From contig NC_086247.1 in assembly GCF_021018805.1 (NCBI RefSeq), positions 1,751,501 through 1,815,500 on the forward strand: DNA of 64,000 bases, given 5' to 3'. The first letter of the stretch is position 1. Every line of letters starts with the position of its first letter. The position numbers were made by a program, and so were the translations under genes. Source of the stretch: Prinia subflava. Taxonomy: Eukaryota; Chordata; Aves; Passeriformes; Cisticolidae. The notes beneath the pieces are model-generated. The model worked only from the letters and a program-made list of their open reading frames with translations. It did not search any database and was not told the DNA's origin. This document shows positions 44,500 through 55,086 of the stretch, piece by piece.

Positions 44500-44820
44500 G
44501 GGTTTGCTGGGATGCTCCTCTCCAGCAGGATACAGGGAATATCCAGGGAGCTGCACTGAGGGAAGTTGTCCTTGCCCTGCAAATGTTGCTTTATAAATAC
44601 ACATATTGATGCTTTAGCTTCCTCTCATTTAATATCAAACAATTTAAAAATTGCTGCCTAATTCCCACTTAGGATGCAGCGACAGGGAGTGAAGACAGAG
44701 CTGAGTTTTGTTAATTCGGTGACACAAAATTTTTGGAATTGATGAAGTTTGGAGGTCTGTGTTACAGATACTGAGTGTCCTGTAAATACAGAATGGATTC
44801 AGTTTCCAGCTTTTTCAGGG

Positions 44821-44925
44821 TCACGGAATTGAAGAATGGTTTGTGTTGACAGGGACCCTCAAAATCATCCAGTTCCAACCATTTCCATTGGACCAGGTTG
44901 CTCAGGACCCCAACTGGAGGCTTTT
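44821..44925 (-). mobile_element. CR1 LINE 3' end
   Basis: Reverse CR1: TCACGGAATTGAAGAATGGT, GACAGGGACCCTCAAAATCA, CCAGTTCCAACCATTTCCAT and TGGACCAGGTTGCTCAGGAC. Its truncated 5' side faces the next, forward CR1. Confidence 0.9.
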
Positions 44926-44939
44926 GGGACATTTAATGG

Positions 44940-45262
44940 CACCTTCCAATGCCTAAAGGGGGCCTGAAGGCTGGAGAAGGACTTTGGATATGGACATGTA
45001 GTGACAGGACAAGGAGAAATGCCTTCAAACTGACAGAGGGCAGGTTTGGGCTGGATATTGGGGAGAAATCCCAATGATAAGGCACAGGGACAAACTTCCC
45101 AGAGAGGTTGTGGCTGTCCCATCCCTGGAAGTTCCCAAGGCCAGGCTGGATGAGCCTTGGAACAACCTGGCCTAGTGGAAGGTGTCCCTGGCCATGGCAG
45201 TGGGGTGGAAATGGGTGATCTTTAAGCTCCCTTAAACCGCAAACCATTCTGTGAACCATTAA
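44940..45262 (+). mobile_element. CR1 LINE 3' region
   Basis: Forward CR1: CACCTTCCAATGCCTAAAGG, GTGACAGGACAAGGAGAAAT, TTTGGGCTGGATATTGGGGA, AGAGGTTGTGGCTGTCCCAT, GGAACAACCTGGCCTAGTGG, GTGTCCCTGGCCATGGCAGT and AACCATTCTGTGAACCATT. With the preceding reverse copy it forms an imperfect inverted pair with the 5' sides in the middle. Confidence 0.94.
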
Positions 45263-46509
45263 AAAAATAAAATATAAGAATCAAAAGCTTGGTGGTTGCT
45301 CAAATCAACCCCCTGAGGTCCTTAAGAGTGGCACCTGCTGCTCAGCTGGGTAGGAAAGGAGCTGAAAAAGCTCCCGGATTTTGATGGATCTCTGCTGATC
45401 AGCTCCACAGATTGCTCCTGATCTGGGATCTGGGATCTCAGAGGATAAAAAGTAGCTCCAGTCTGACAAAATGCAGTCTCCCAACACCGGTGTCTGACTG
45501 TTTCATTCCGAGTGTGTTTTAGCATTCCAACTGCCTGGTCCCATAAGCTTCAGAGAAGTTACAGCTACTTGGGATTCCAGAGGAATACTCCCAGACTTAA
45601 TAAAACTGTCTTGGGGACTAATGAATTATTTAAAGACTGCATAAAGAAAATGTAACCTATGCATTTAAAGTAGGAAAATCCACTTTAAAGTCATCATTCT
45701 TCTGTCTTTATCAATCTTACAAGGCTTTTTCTTCATATATTGGTATTTTGTTTGTCTAGGCTGGATGAATTCCGAATGGGAAGTGTTGTCATTTAATTTA
45801 GGCCAATACTTGGCTCTGCATAAATTTATATTGATAATAAATATAAAGTCTTTTGTTTTATGTATGTATTTGCCCTATTAAACAATAAAAAAGTGCTTCA
45901 CACAAAATTGGAAGGAATGGCACAGAGGAATCACACGCTCAGGTGTAACTTCCTTGGGGGTGTGGATGTTTTTATCCTGGAGCTCACCTTGACCGTGAGG
46001 ATTGAAGATCTTTTTCTTTTTGCATAATAATGGGCTTGAATTTCAAGTGGTGAGAAAGAGAAATGTCTGGAGGGAAAAACTGAGTAGCTCAATAGCACCT
46101 TGAGAGGTCAGAAACCTCCAGTGAGCTGAACGTGGAGGAATGAAGAGGCAGAAAAAATAATAGGAGGTAAAGAAAAACCTCAGAATAATGTGATAGGCAT
46201 GAAAACTGTGGAAAATCTGGGCTCTGATGCTTGCAGGGGCTGAACCCGCTCAAAGAAATGAGGAGAAAGTGCTGGAAAGGGAGGGAAAAAGAGAAAATTC
46301 CATACTGGGGTCTGAGATGAAATCAGCAGAGGCCAAATTTGCACAAGGAACGATGGCATCCCTTCAGTTGGAGCTTTTATTATTTGCAAAACCTTTGAGG
46401 ATTAAACAAAAACCTTTGAGGATTAAACACCATGTCCCTCGTGAAGCAGCTAAAGAGGGTGGCAATGTCCCTGGAGCTGGAGATGTTTGGCATTTTTACA
46501 TCCCCTGTG
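45263..46509. other. Unique sequence, AT-rich centre
   Basis: 45600-45900 is AT-rich but not simple-repeat, and could hold conserved noncoding sequence. A 21-bp duplication lies at 46388-46428. No gene recognised. Confidence 0.45.
46388..46428 (+). repeat. About 20-bp tandem duplication
   Basis: AAAACCTTTGAGGATTAAAC at 46388-46407 is repeated as the same word with one extra A at 46408-46428. Confidence 0.95.
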
Positions 46510-46695
46510 GATCATGGGATCATGGAATCATTACTGTTGGAAAACTTTGATCTCCAAGAGCATCCAGCCCAACTTTTGGCCAAACACCTCCACCCCCACT
46601 AAAGCACATCATGAAGAGCCACCTGAACTCGTTCCCTGAACAATTCCAAGGATGGTGGCTCCACCACTTGCCTGGGGAATCTGGGCACTGGGATG
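46510..46695 (-). mobile_element. CR1 LINE 3' region
   Basis: Reverse CR1: TGGGATCATGGAATCATTAC, GTTGGAAAACTTTGATCTCC, CACCTCCACCCCCACTAAAG, AACAATTCCAAGGATGGTGG and CTCCACCACTTGCCTGGGGA. Same GGTGGCTCCACCAC subfamily as the copies at 1137 and 36296. Confidence 0.92.
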
Positions 46696-47771
46696 GAAAA
46701 AGAGGGAGAAAAAGTGAGGCAGGAAGAGTAGGAAGCTGGGAAAGAAGGTATTTTCTTTGTTATGCACAATTTTCAGCTGTGAGTCCTTCCTGAATTGGGA
46801 TGGATTTGGTTTATCCAAAGTTTTGGTTCCTGTGATGGAAGCTGCCCTGTCCTACTCCAACAGGAGCAATCCACTGGGAATCTTTTGCTTGGGAAACCCC
46901 CTTGAGCAAGGAAAAACATGAGATGTATGAGGAACAGCAGATATTGCATTTCTTCAGCAGGTAAAGCTTTGTTTTTCCAGGTGCTGGATTGGGAACAAAC
47001 AGCACAGTTAGCAAAGAGCTTTCCCATTCAAATCTATTAATCTGCTGTGCGAATTAATATATTAATATTACATTAAAATATTTAAAAATAAAAATATTAA
47101 AAAATAATATAAATAAATAATGTAATTTAATGCAATATAATATAATATAATATATATAATAGACATAAAATATAATATCTATGATATAATGTATATGATT
47201 GTATAAATCAATAATATGTTAATTGTTGATTTTTAAAAAATATATTAATATATTAATATTAAATATCCAGGAATTATTCCCACAACATCTCTGGAACTGC
47301 TTCACCTTCGCTGAACAGAGAATCACTGAGTGAGGACACAACTCCTTCAGGTGATGTTCTGCTCCCCAGAGAGAAATCCCAGCTGGATTGTCTGGGAATA
47401 GCTCTTAAGTCTGGCTGTCATTTTAAATACAGCCAGCTGGTGGCTGTGTCGGGCAGGAAATGAGCTCCCAAAATCAGTGGAAGCTGCAGTTTCATCCCTG
47501 TGGGGGAGCCGGGAGGGTGTCAGAACTTCTAAAAAACAAAAATTCGAGCTCCACAGAGCACCCGGAGCACCTGGCTTGGCTCCGAGGGGGAAAGGTGAAG
47601 AGGGGACTGGCAGGGGAATTTGGGAGAAGGAGGAGAGGGGACAGAGGGAGCATCTGTTTTGAAAAAGAGCAGCTGGAATTCATCCCAAAAGGTGAGCTGC
47701 TGGTAAAGCCTGGGAATGTTCTGGAAAGAAAAGGATTTGCTTACACTTCTCCCTAAAGATCTACAGGACCC
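46696..47771. other. Unique sequence with an AT-rich patch
   Basis: 47041-47270 is ATTAATAT/AATATAAT low complexity. 47460-47756 carries a 98-codon plus-strand frame with no recognised domain. Confidence 0.5.
47041..47270. repeat. AT-rich low-complexity tract, about 230 bp
   Basis: Nearly all A and T, with recurring TATTAATATT, AATATAATATAATAT and TATATTAATA words and several short palindromes. Confidence 0.92.
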
Positions 47772-47858
47772 TCTAGAGGCAGATTCCCTGGAAGGTGGGA
47801 TTGGAACTGGATGTTCTCTAAGCTCCCTTCCAACCCAAACCGTTCCATAATTCCCTGC
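47772..47858 (+). mobile_element. CR1 LINE terminal fragment
   Basis: Forward CR1 end: GGAAGGTGGGATTGGAACTG, GATGTTCTCTAAGCTCCCTT and CCAACCCAAACCGTTCCATA followed by ATTCC. Confidence 0.9.
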
Positions 47859-48475
47859 TAATTCTGTGATACAAACCACCAGCCCCTCTGCTTCCCGCAG
47901 CTGTTCCTGTTCTGCTCAGGAAAACTTTTGATTTTTCAGTTTTTTATCCTGTCAGAACTCACCCAAAGGTGTTAGTTTCGCTGAAATGTGTTCAGAACCA
48001 CTCCTCCTCCTCCCTGCAAGACAGGATTTTGATAATACTGTCAACAACTTTTTTTTTGAGCTGATGCAACTGGATTTTGGGAGCACTTTTTTTTTTTAAG
48101 AAAAATTAGTGGTTATTTTTGTTACTTTCAAGAGCTAAAATGCAGAAAGAAATAATTTCTACTCAGGTGGGTTTTTTTTCTGTTGGTTTAATTTTTAACT
48201 TCAGTTTTTATTTTTTGAAATATTTCTTCTAGTTCTTCTGCCCAACCTGTATTCTCTTTCTCTTGGAAAGGAAATCACCTTCAAACCGCAACATTTCACA
48301 CAGTCTGGAAAGTCCTTGATGACCTCAACTGCAATTTAGTGCTAAGGACCTCTAATAATGGATGTTGGATTCTTCCTACATGAATTCCAGGAGTAATTCC
48401 CTCAACTTGCATGGATAGGAGAGTTGTCTTTCCCTGCACCACTTCTTCCTATAGGCAGAACATTATTTATTATTA
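47859..48475. other. Unique spacer
   Basis: No feature recognised apart from short T runs. Confidence 0.5.
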
Positions 48476-48626
48476 ATTCCCCACCCCTGGAAGTGCCCAA
48501 GGCCAGGTTGGATGGAGCTTGGAGCAACCAGGTCTAGGGAATCTCTGTCCCTGCCCATGGCAGGGGTGTGGGACTGGGGGATCTTGAATGTCCCTTCCAA
48601 CCCAAACCATTCCATGATTCCCTGAT
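48476..48626 (+). mobile_element. CR1 LINE 3' end
   Basis: Forward CR1: CCCACCCCTGGAAGTGCCCA, AGGCCAGGTTGGATGGAGCT, GTCCCTGCCCATGGCAGGGG, TTCCAACCCAAACCATTCCA and TGATTCCCTGAT. Confidence 0.95.
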
Positions 48627-49629
48627 AAATGCAAAAATAAGGACTTGGGCGGATTTGGCCAAGCTCTTGCTGCCTTTTAAGAGCTGGGTGTAGATTTTTT
48701 ACAGCATTTACACCAGACAGCGTTCCCTCAAAACCCTCTGACATTTATTTGATGTATTTATTTGGGATAATTTCCTGATGCAAGGTCCTGCTGACCACAC
48801 AGCTCGCCCCCAGCAGGAAGCCAAGAATTTGCTCTGTTACCAGCTCATTCCTCCCTTTCTCCCCAGTACCAGAGAACAAATGAAATCATCAGGGATTTCA
48901 ATCTGGAAATGTCTCCTCCAGACAATAATAAGGATTTCTCTGCGAGTGTTTCATCAGCTCTTCCAGCACACTCCATCACCACAGGAATGCACAGCTTGTG
49001 TCTATCTTTATAGATATCACTATATATCAACTTCTTCTTGAATATATATTCATAAACATTATTGAACATATATGCAGATTTATATAAGGATCCTTAAATC
49101 AATTTTTCTTTCGATGGCAATTTCAATTTGGCAATAAAAAGTCAATGTGATGGATGTGGCTCTCTTTTCCACTCAAAAGCTCAATATAGATCTTTCAGTA
49201 TCAATAATTCCAGCTATAAAATACGTATGTATAAAACACTCAGTGCTGAAGACTGGATTAAATTAGTGAGATTAATTCTGATACCTATGAAAAGAAGTTG
49301 AAAGGAGTTAACTGTAAATTTGGCTCCTTTTTTCCTTCTCTCCTTGCCCTGGCAAAGAGAGACACATTTCATTTCCCACTGATCCAGCAGTAATTGGTCT
49401 GCAATTTATTGTGAGCGGAATAAGAAAGGCAGGAGAAAGGAGCTGCAGAGGAGAACTGCTCCTGGTTTGCCAAGGAACCTTCCAGGCAGCCTCACACAGC
49501 TGGAATTATTTCCTTGCACCACCTCCAAGCACTTGGAGAACGCAGGAATACAGGAATGCCCTCCCAAACCCTGCAATGGGTCCCAGACAAGGAAAATCCT
49601 GCACTCAGAGCTGTATAGGACTGGAGAGA
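48627..49629. other. Unique spacer
   Basis: About 1 kb without recognised repeats. 49005-49090 is TATA-rich. No coding frame accepted. Confidence 0.5.
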
Positions 49630-50058
49630 CGATGTCAAACAGGTCCAGAGGAAGGCAAGGAACTGGGAAAGGCTCTGGAGGAGAAGCTGGTGGAGCTGGG
49701 GGGCTCAGCCTGGAGAAGAGGAGGCTCGGGTGCCTTCTCACCCTCTGGCACTCCCTGACAGGAGGCTGTCCTGACGTGGGCATTGGTCTCTTCTCCCAGG
49801 AAAAAAAAAAAAGGAACAGGACAAGAGGAAACCACCTCAAGCTGAGCCAGGGGAAGTTCAGGCTGGATATTAGAAAGAATTTCTTCACTGAAAGGGTTTT
49901 CAATCGCTGGAACAGGGCAGTGGTGGGGTCACCATGCCTGAAGGGCCTTGAAGGATGTGCAGGTCACTTGGGGACGTGGTTCAGTGGTGGCCTTGGCAGT
50001 GCTGGGTGAACTTGATGCTCTTAGAGGTTTTTTCCAGCTGGAATGATTCTAGGATCCT
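49630..50058 (+). mobile_element. CR1 LINE 3' region, about 430 bp
   Basis: Forward CR1: GTCCAGAGGAAGGCAAGGAA, GGCTCAGCCTGGAGAAGAGG, CACTCCCTGACAGGAGGCTG, GGACAAGAGGAAACCACCTC, CTGGATATTAGAAAGAATTT, GTGAACTTGATGCTCTTAGA and GGAATGATTCTAGGATCC. The 180- and 165-codon frames on the two strands here are repeat shadows. Confidence 0.95.
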
Positions 50059-51863
50059 CTGGAATCTGCCTCACACAGCCTCTTTCAGTGCCTCTAACTT
50101 TGTGTTTCACAAACAACTCCATCGGGCCAAGCCTGAGGCATGACAGGACATGATGACACCAATGTGAAGAGACCTACTTGAGCTTGGTGAAAACTGGGCA
50201 GGAACCAAAACCAGACTTAATCTAAAATTTTCAAGCAGAAGAGGAAGGGGAACTTTAGGGAGCTGTAGCCTCTACAGCCACATATCCTGATGCCACCATC
50301 ACCAGAGCACTGGGCAGGAATCTCACTGGAGAAGTCCAGAGGGTGTCTGTGCTCCCAGGAACTCAGAACCCACCTGCAAAGGGCACTGAGAGACCTTGGC
50401 TTGGCTCCAAGGGAGGCACAGGAGGAAAACTGGTGGATTTGGGAAACTGGAGTGGCCAGGAGACCAACAGGAGCATTTGGGAGGAGGAACAGTCTCCCAG
50501 GTGGAGAAGGGATGAAAAGAGCACCTGCAGCACGACTGTCCACATCTAGAGCTGCTCTTTCTCTGAGCAGAAAAATGCCACAGTGCCCAGCCTGTTTCAC
50601 ATTCCTGGAAAGTTAACATGTGAAAAATCTGAATAATTAGCACTGTTTAATCAACAGTGATTTTGGTTTCTGCTCAGGATACGTGAGGGTAACTCCACAG
50701 GATGATCCCAACAGAGGAGGGCAGAGAGATTTTCACTGCATGAAAGGGGAATTGATTTTATTCTCCAGAGATGTTGAAAACAAGCTGACAACAGAAGCTG
50801 AAAGCAGCTGAATCCAATAATTTTTTCCTGGAAATCTGTCCCATGCTCTTCATGAGTCCTGATCCACATCTGTGTTCGAATTCCCGTGTCAGTTCTGCCA
50901 CTCCAACCTTCAGCCTCTGGAACCCCGTTACACCAAATCCATGGATGGGATCTACCCGAGGCTCAGCTGCTGCTGCCTCGTGCTGAGCCCTGGGTTTCCT
51001 TTCATGGCTCATTACAATAAGTTAGATTAGAACTACAGCTAATTGCTGTTGCTGTTATAATTTACAGGAGATGTTGTTGCTGTTTGTACATCATGGAGTT
51101 GGCATAATGACATGTTGTCTTTCCTAATTATATCAGCCATATAATTCCCCCTAAGTACTGGCATAGTGTTTTAATTAACATTATTACCCCCGGATCTGTC
51201 ACAAAGCTCAAAACTCCGGAGCTGGAAAATGACTTCTTTTGTTTTCTTTTGTACCTTGAGGAAAGTTGAGTGGAAACCTGGAGGTCTAAGATCTTTTCTC
51301 CAAGCAAGAGAGAGCTGGGTTTGATTGTTACCATTGCCAAGGGCATAACCATGGGGAAATGAGGAATAATTTCACTGCCTCTGTGAAAAGGGGAGAGAAT
51401 ATTTCAATTTATTTCTTTTGTCTTTGGCAGATGCTATTTTAAAGGATTCCTGACTTTAAGTGAGGCTTTACTGAATAGGAATTAGCCAGCAAATGGGTTT
51501 TTGCTTCAGGCCTAGGCTCACCTCCACTTAGGTGTTTAAATTAACAGTTAGCAATTAGCGATTGGATAAATTAGGATTCAGTTACCTAGGTGAAGGGAAG
51601 GAGGAAATTGTCTCTGGAGGTGACCTTGATCATTAGTTTGCTGTTTTTCCTTATTTAAATAGGCTTTAAAGTTATTCTGTGACACAGTTAAGTGTCTAAA
51701 ACAAGGTGGAGATCTCAGGAATTTGTGGTCAATGGTCCAAGACCCACCCACATGTGCATTTCTAGTCCCAGGTACGCTCAGGTGGGGTTTGTGTTCCTTG
51801 GAACTGCACTGATGTCCAGACCAACCTTCTACACAGAAATTGTGTACCTGAACCATCAGCCAT
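50059..51863. other. Unique sequence, candidate noncoding conservation near 51.1 kb
   Basis: About 1.8 kb free of recognised mobile elements. 50220-50620 carries frames on both strands (127, 108 and 106 codons) that overlap each other and look like chance. 51030-51190 is AT-rich, non-repetitive and contains TAATTA-like words (CTAATTGC, CCTAATTATATC, TTTTAATTAACATT). Confidence 0.45.
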
Positions 51864-51972
51864 GGATGAGCAGCCTGGTCTGGTGGGAGGTGTCCCTGCC
51901 CATGGCAGGGGGTTGGGATGAGATGACACTGGAGGTCCCTTCCAACCCAAACCATTCTGTGATTATGGGATT
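51864..51972 (+). mobile_element. CR1 LINE terminal fragment
   Basis: Forward CR1: GAGCAGCCTGGTCTGGTGGG, AGGTGTCCCTGCCCATGGCA, GACACTGGAGGTCCCTTCC, AACCCAAACCATTCTGTGAT. It meets the next, reverse CR1 tail to tail with only a few bases between. Confidence 0.94.
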
Positions 51973-51977
51973 TGGTG

Positions 51978-52157
51978 ATTCACAGAATCACAGAAAGGGT
52001 CAGGCTGGAAGGGACCACAGTGGGGTCACCTGGTGCCACCTCCCTGCTCCAGCAGGGCCATCCCAGAGTTCAGGCACAGGATTGTGTCCAGAGGATTCTG
52101 GAATATCTCCAGTGAGGGACACTCCACACCCTCCCTGATCTCTGTTCAGAGCTTGGT
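51978..52157 (-). mobile_element. CR1 LINE, left arm of a copy split by an LTR
   Basis: Reverse CR1 of the TCACAGAATCACAGAAAGGG type: GGCTGGAAGGGACCACAGTG, GGGTCACCTGGTGCCACCTC, GAATATCTCCAGTGAGGGAC, ACTCCACACCCTCCCTGATC and TCTGTTCAGAGCTTGGT. The expected continuation CACTGCTCAGGGAAGAAG comes only after 52799. Confidence 0.92.
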
Positions 52158-52793
52158 TGTCGGAGTCCAGAGCATCCCTCTGGCTGCCCTGGATGGTCTG
52201 AGACCCTGGCAGAGGGGTCCAGACCCCAACACGGGGGTTTGGGACCCTGGCAGGGGGGTCTGAGACCCTGGCACAGGGCCCAAAGTGATCTCAGCCCATG
52301 GGAAAAATTACCAGCATTGCACGAAGAACTACAGACCTCAAGAGTCTGATGTAAATAGCAGTTAGTTTATTACCAGGTGCTAATGGGGAAGGCAAGATGG
52401 AGGAATCAGGGTGTGGCCCTGTTCTTCTTCCTTCTTGTCCTTGACCTCCATCTTCTGCTGTGGTGGGTCACAAGGGATTGGTTTAGGACAGAAGTGACCT
52501 GTCTAGTATAGGTAGTAGCTATTGTAATTGACTGTAAATAAAAAATACGTTGTGGACAATGGTTGGGTCAGAGAAAGGTACAAAAGGTCTGAGCCCTCCC
52601 GACCTGGGGGGAGTTGCCTCATGTTCTTGCCACAGCAAGGACCTTTGCTGGGCACTGAAGGAACTGAGAGATAAGAAATAATAAACAACCTTGAGAAACC
52701 TGAGATGGTGAACTCTGTTTCTTCTGCTTCTGGCACGGGCTTTCAAGGAAAAAAGACTCTAAACCTGTATCTGTCAGGAAAATCCTCCCAAGA
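52158..52793 (+). mobile_element. Solo ERV LTR nested in CR1, 6-bp target duplication
   Basis: Begins TGTCGGAGTCC and is flanked by CTTGGT at 52152-52157 and 52794-52799. A 6-bp duplication is typical of ERVK-like (betaretrovirus-type) integration. The right end reads CTCCCAAGA rather than the expected ...CA, so the terminus has mutated or my boundary is off by a base or two. Order supports the plus strand: U3 with GACCCTGGCA repeats (52189-52280), TATA-like TACAAAAGG at 52579-52587, and AATAAA at 52680-52685. Length is 636 bp with no internal genes. The family is not named. Confidence 0.88.
52189..52280 (+). repeat. Short repeats inside the LTR U3
   Basis: GACCCTGGCA occurs three times (near 52201, 52239 and 52263), separated by GGGGTC-type words. 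U3 repeats in LTRs often hold duplicated transcription-factor sites; that role is inferred. Confidence 0.8.
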
Positions 52794-53135
52794 CTTGGTC
52801 ACTGCTCAGGGAAGAAGTTCTGCCTCATGTCCAGGTGGAACTCCCTGGGATCAGTTCCTGCCTGTTCCTCCTGTGCCATTGCTGGGCCCCACAGAGCAGA
52901 GCCTGGCCCTGCTCAGAGCCCTCCCTGCAGACAGGGACAGACAGAGATGGGGCCCCCTCTCAGCTGTGAGGCTGAACAGCCCCAGCTCCCTCAGCCTTTC
53001 TTTGGAGGAGATTCTCCAGTCCCAAATCACCTTCATGATCCTCCTCTGGACCTGCTCCAGGAGCTCCATGCGCCTCTTGCCCTGAGGAGCCCAGCACTGG
53101 ACACAGCATTCCAGATGTGCCTCCCTGAATCTGTA
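52794..53135 (-). mobile_element. CR1 LINE, right arm of the split copy
   Basis: Continues the CR1 broken at 52157: CACTGCTCAGGGAAGAAGTT, CATGTCCAGGTGGAACTCCC, GAACAGCCCCAGCTCCCTCA, CTCCTCTGGACCTGCTCCAG, GAGGAGCCCAGCACTGGACA and CAGCATTCCAGATGTGCC. Confidence 0.92.
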
Positions 53136-53577
53136 TTTATTTCTCTTTGGCTTACAGGTGTAAGCTCAGAAGTGGCAAAACTGGCCTCAAAACCCAGGAG
53201 GGAACATCCCGAGTGCTGAGGCTGCTGTAATTCCCCGTGTGGAAATTCATTCCCTGAGTGATGGGAGCAGCCAGCCACAGGAGTTTGGTTTTTCACAGCT
53301 CCACAAATATCTGCTCCACAAAAAGCCGCCGACGGTTTTGTCACGGTGTGAGCCCTGTGATTTGTGCAGGGGACAGTTTGAGTTCAGGAATTCGTGCTTT
53401 GGGGATGAAGCGCCCCATGGTCCATCAAGGGCGGTTTTAGAGCCAGCTGGATCTCTCTGACCTTCTCTGGGAAAAGGTCTGTGTTGAAAATTCTTTGTCA
53501 CCTCTAAAATGGGGCACAGATACACTGAGAGAGGGAGGTAGAGCTGAAATAAGGATGAGACAAGGGAGCTGGTGGAT
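53136..53577. other. Unique spacer
   Basis: No recognised feature. Confidence 0.5.
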
Positions 53578-53582
53578 CAGGC

Positions 53583-54233
53583 TGTCATGATCTTACTGTT
53601 GACACCAAAATAATGTTATGATAACTGAAATAATGTTAAGGCTTGATTATTAAAATATGCCTCTGCCTGAATTAAGGTGCAAACGAGACCATGAAAATCA
53701 AGAGTACAGCTTTTATTTAACAGCGAGTGAGGTAAAGGGTGGGAGAGAAAGACAAAGAGAGGCAGATTAAATAAAAAGAGTCATCCTCACACAGGCCCCT
53801 GTGGTGTCCCACCAGCCCTTCTTCTTCTGGTCCTCTCAGTGTGGACATCCCCAAATGTTCTTCTGGAGGTGCCACTTTTATACAGCCCACGTCCCGGGTA
53901 TACAGAGGCATCCATTCCATTCCCACAACTTGGGATGGCCTGTGCACAGGAAGCTGCTTCCTTTTCCTGCAGTTTGGTGGGAATTTTTGTCTGGATCAGT
54001 TACCCAGATCTGCCTCACCAGGCCTGGAATCTTCCCATTGTTGCACCTGCACTGTGGGATTTCATCCAGTGGGTGAATTCCAAACCCTCACCTCCATTCA
54101 GGTCTGGTATTAACACCCTCCCCTTTGACCTCCAGGCCTACCTCAAGTTCCTCTTCTGGTGGATTTTCTTGTGGGAATTTCCTTCTTTGGAACCGCTTTG
54201 GGATGGATTAACTGAATTCTTTAAGTCCTGACA
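53583..54233 (-). mobile_element. Solo ERV LTR, minus strand, imperfect 5-bp duplication
   Basis: Bounded by TGTCATGATC and TCCTGACA, with TGTC/GACA inverted ends, and flanked by CAGGC (53578-53582) and AAGGC (54234-54238), a 5-bp duplication with one mismatch. Minus orientation is supported by a minus-strand TATA box (plus-strand CTTTTATAC at 53875-53883) and a poly-A signal AATAAA (plus-strand TTTATT at 53712-53717). Length 651 bp. The 130- and 91-codon frames on the plus strand are antisense to the LTR and not genes. It shows no clear similarity to the other LTRs here. Confidence 0.82.
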
Positions 54234-54238
54234 AAGGC

Positions 54239-55081
54239 AACAATGGGAAGAAATTTGGGAGGATGCGGTGGCTTCGTGCCTTTGTTGACCCAGCCACTGC
54301 CTTGGGGATCACCCCTGGGTTCTACACAGACCACATTAAAATATATCTCCTGCCACACAGAATTTGTGCCCCCTGAGAATATAAATCATATTCTGTGACT
54401 ATTTTTTCCATCTATCAGAAGAGGACAGACAATTGATTTTCTGTTTGTCTAGAATTCTTTTTTCCAGCTCGTTTTGAAGCTGCCTGGAAGAAAACCAGGT
54501 AGTGGCAAGGTATCACACAATCTTTGGAGGCCAACAGCTTCAGTTAAATCAAAACATTTCATTTAACCAAAGCAGAAATGGGGTCCTTTGATTTTTGCTT
54601 TTTAATTTCACTCTTCACGATTTAACAGAATATACAGTCAGTGGGAGGGAAAAACTAAGGATAAAAGTAATTTGGAAATGAAGAATGAAAATGTTATGTG
54701 CTGGAAAGGTCAGAGAGGCAGTTTCAGCTCGATTGGAACATTTTGCTCGGGTGTTTTTTTTTAGTTTCCCAAGAGATACTTAATCAAAATCCACAGAATG
54801 TTCTTTCACCAGTGAATCAGCAGGGCAGTTCTAACCCATCTACTTAACATGATCCACTCTCACACATCGACACCTGTGCCACAGTCGTGTCACAGGAGGG
54901 GACAGTGACTCCTTCCTGACTGGGGGACAGAGCCCAAGTGCTTTTAGAGAGAGCACTGCTAAGCCAGGCTGACAAAACACCTGATTCAGCCAATTAGCAC
55001 TCATTAGTGTGTCCAGATGAGGTTTTATCTGATCCACAAGACTCCTCACGTTTTCCACATTTGCTCCTCAAAAGGTCGTGT
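54239..55081. other. Unique sequence between two LTRs
   Basis: No mobile element or coding frame recognised. Ends with GATAA, the left target duplication of the next LTR. Confidence 0.5.
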
Positions 55082-55086
55082 GATAA

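Larger units (their letters stand above)
43449..44820. other. Unique sequence with AT-rich patches
   Basis: Contains the perfect inverted repeat at 43797-43833 and an AAT-rich patch at 44428-44499. A 120-codon minus-strand frame crosses the latter and is not credible. Confidence 0.5.

Noticed and set aside
50217..50643. Overlapping frames of 106 to 127 codons on both strands
   Set aside because: Mutual overlap on both strands with no family resemblance points to chance.
50870..50892. GTTCGAATTCC resembling a tRNA B box
   Set aside because: No A box, no acceptor stem and no cloverleaf could be built around it.
53839..54231. 130-codon plus-strand frame between 53.8 and 54.2 kb
   Set aside because: It is antisense to the U3 part of a solo LTR with clear ends and duplications.
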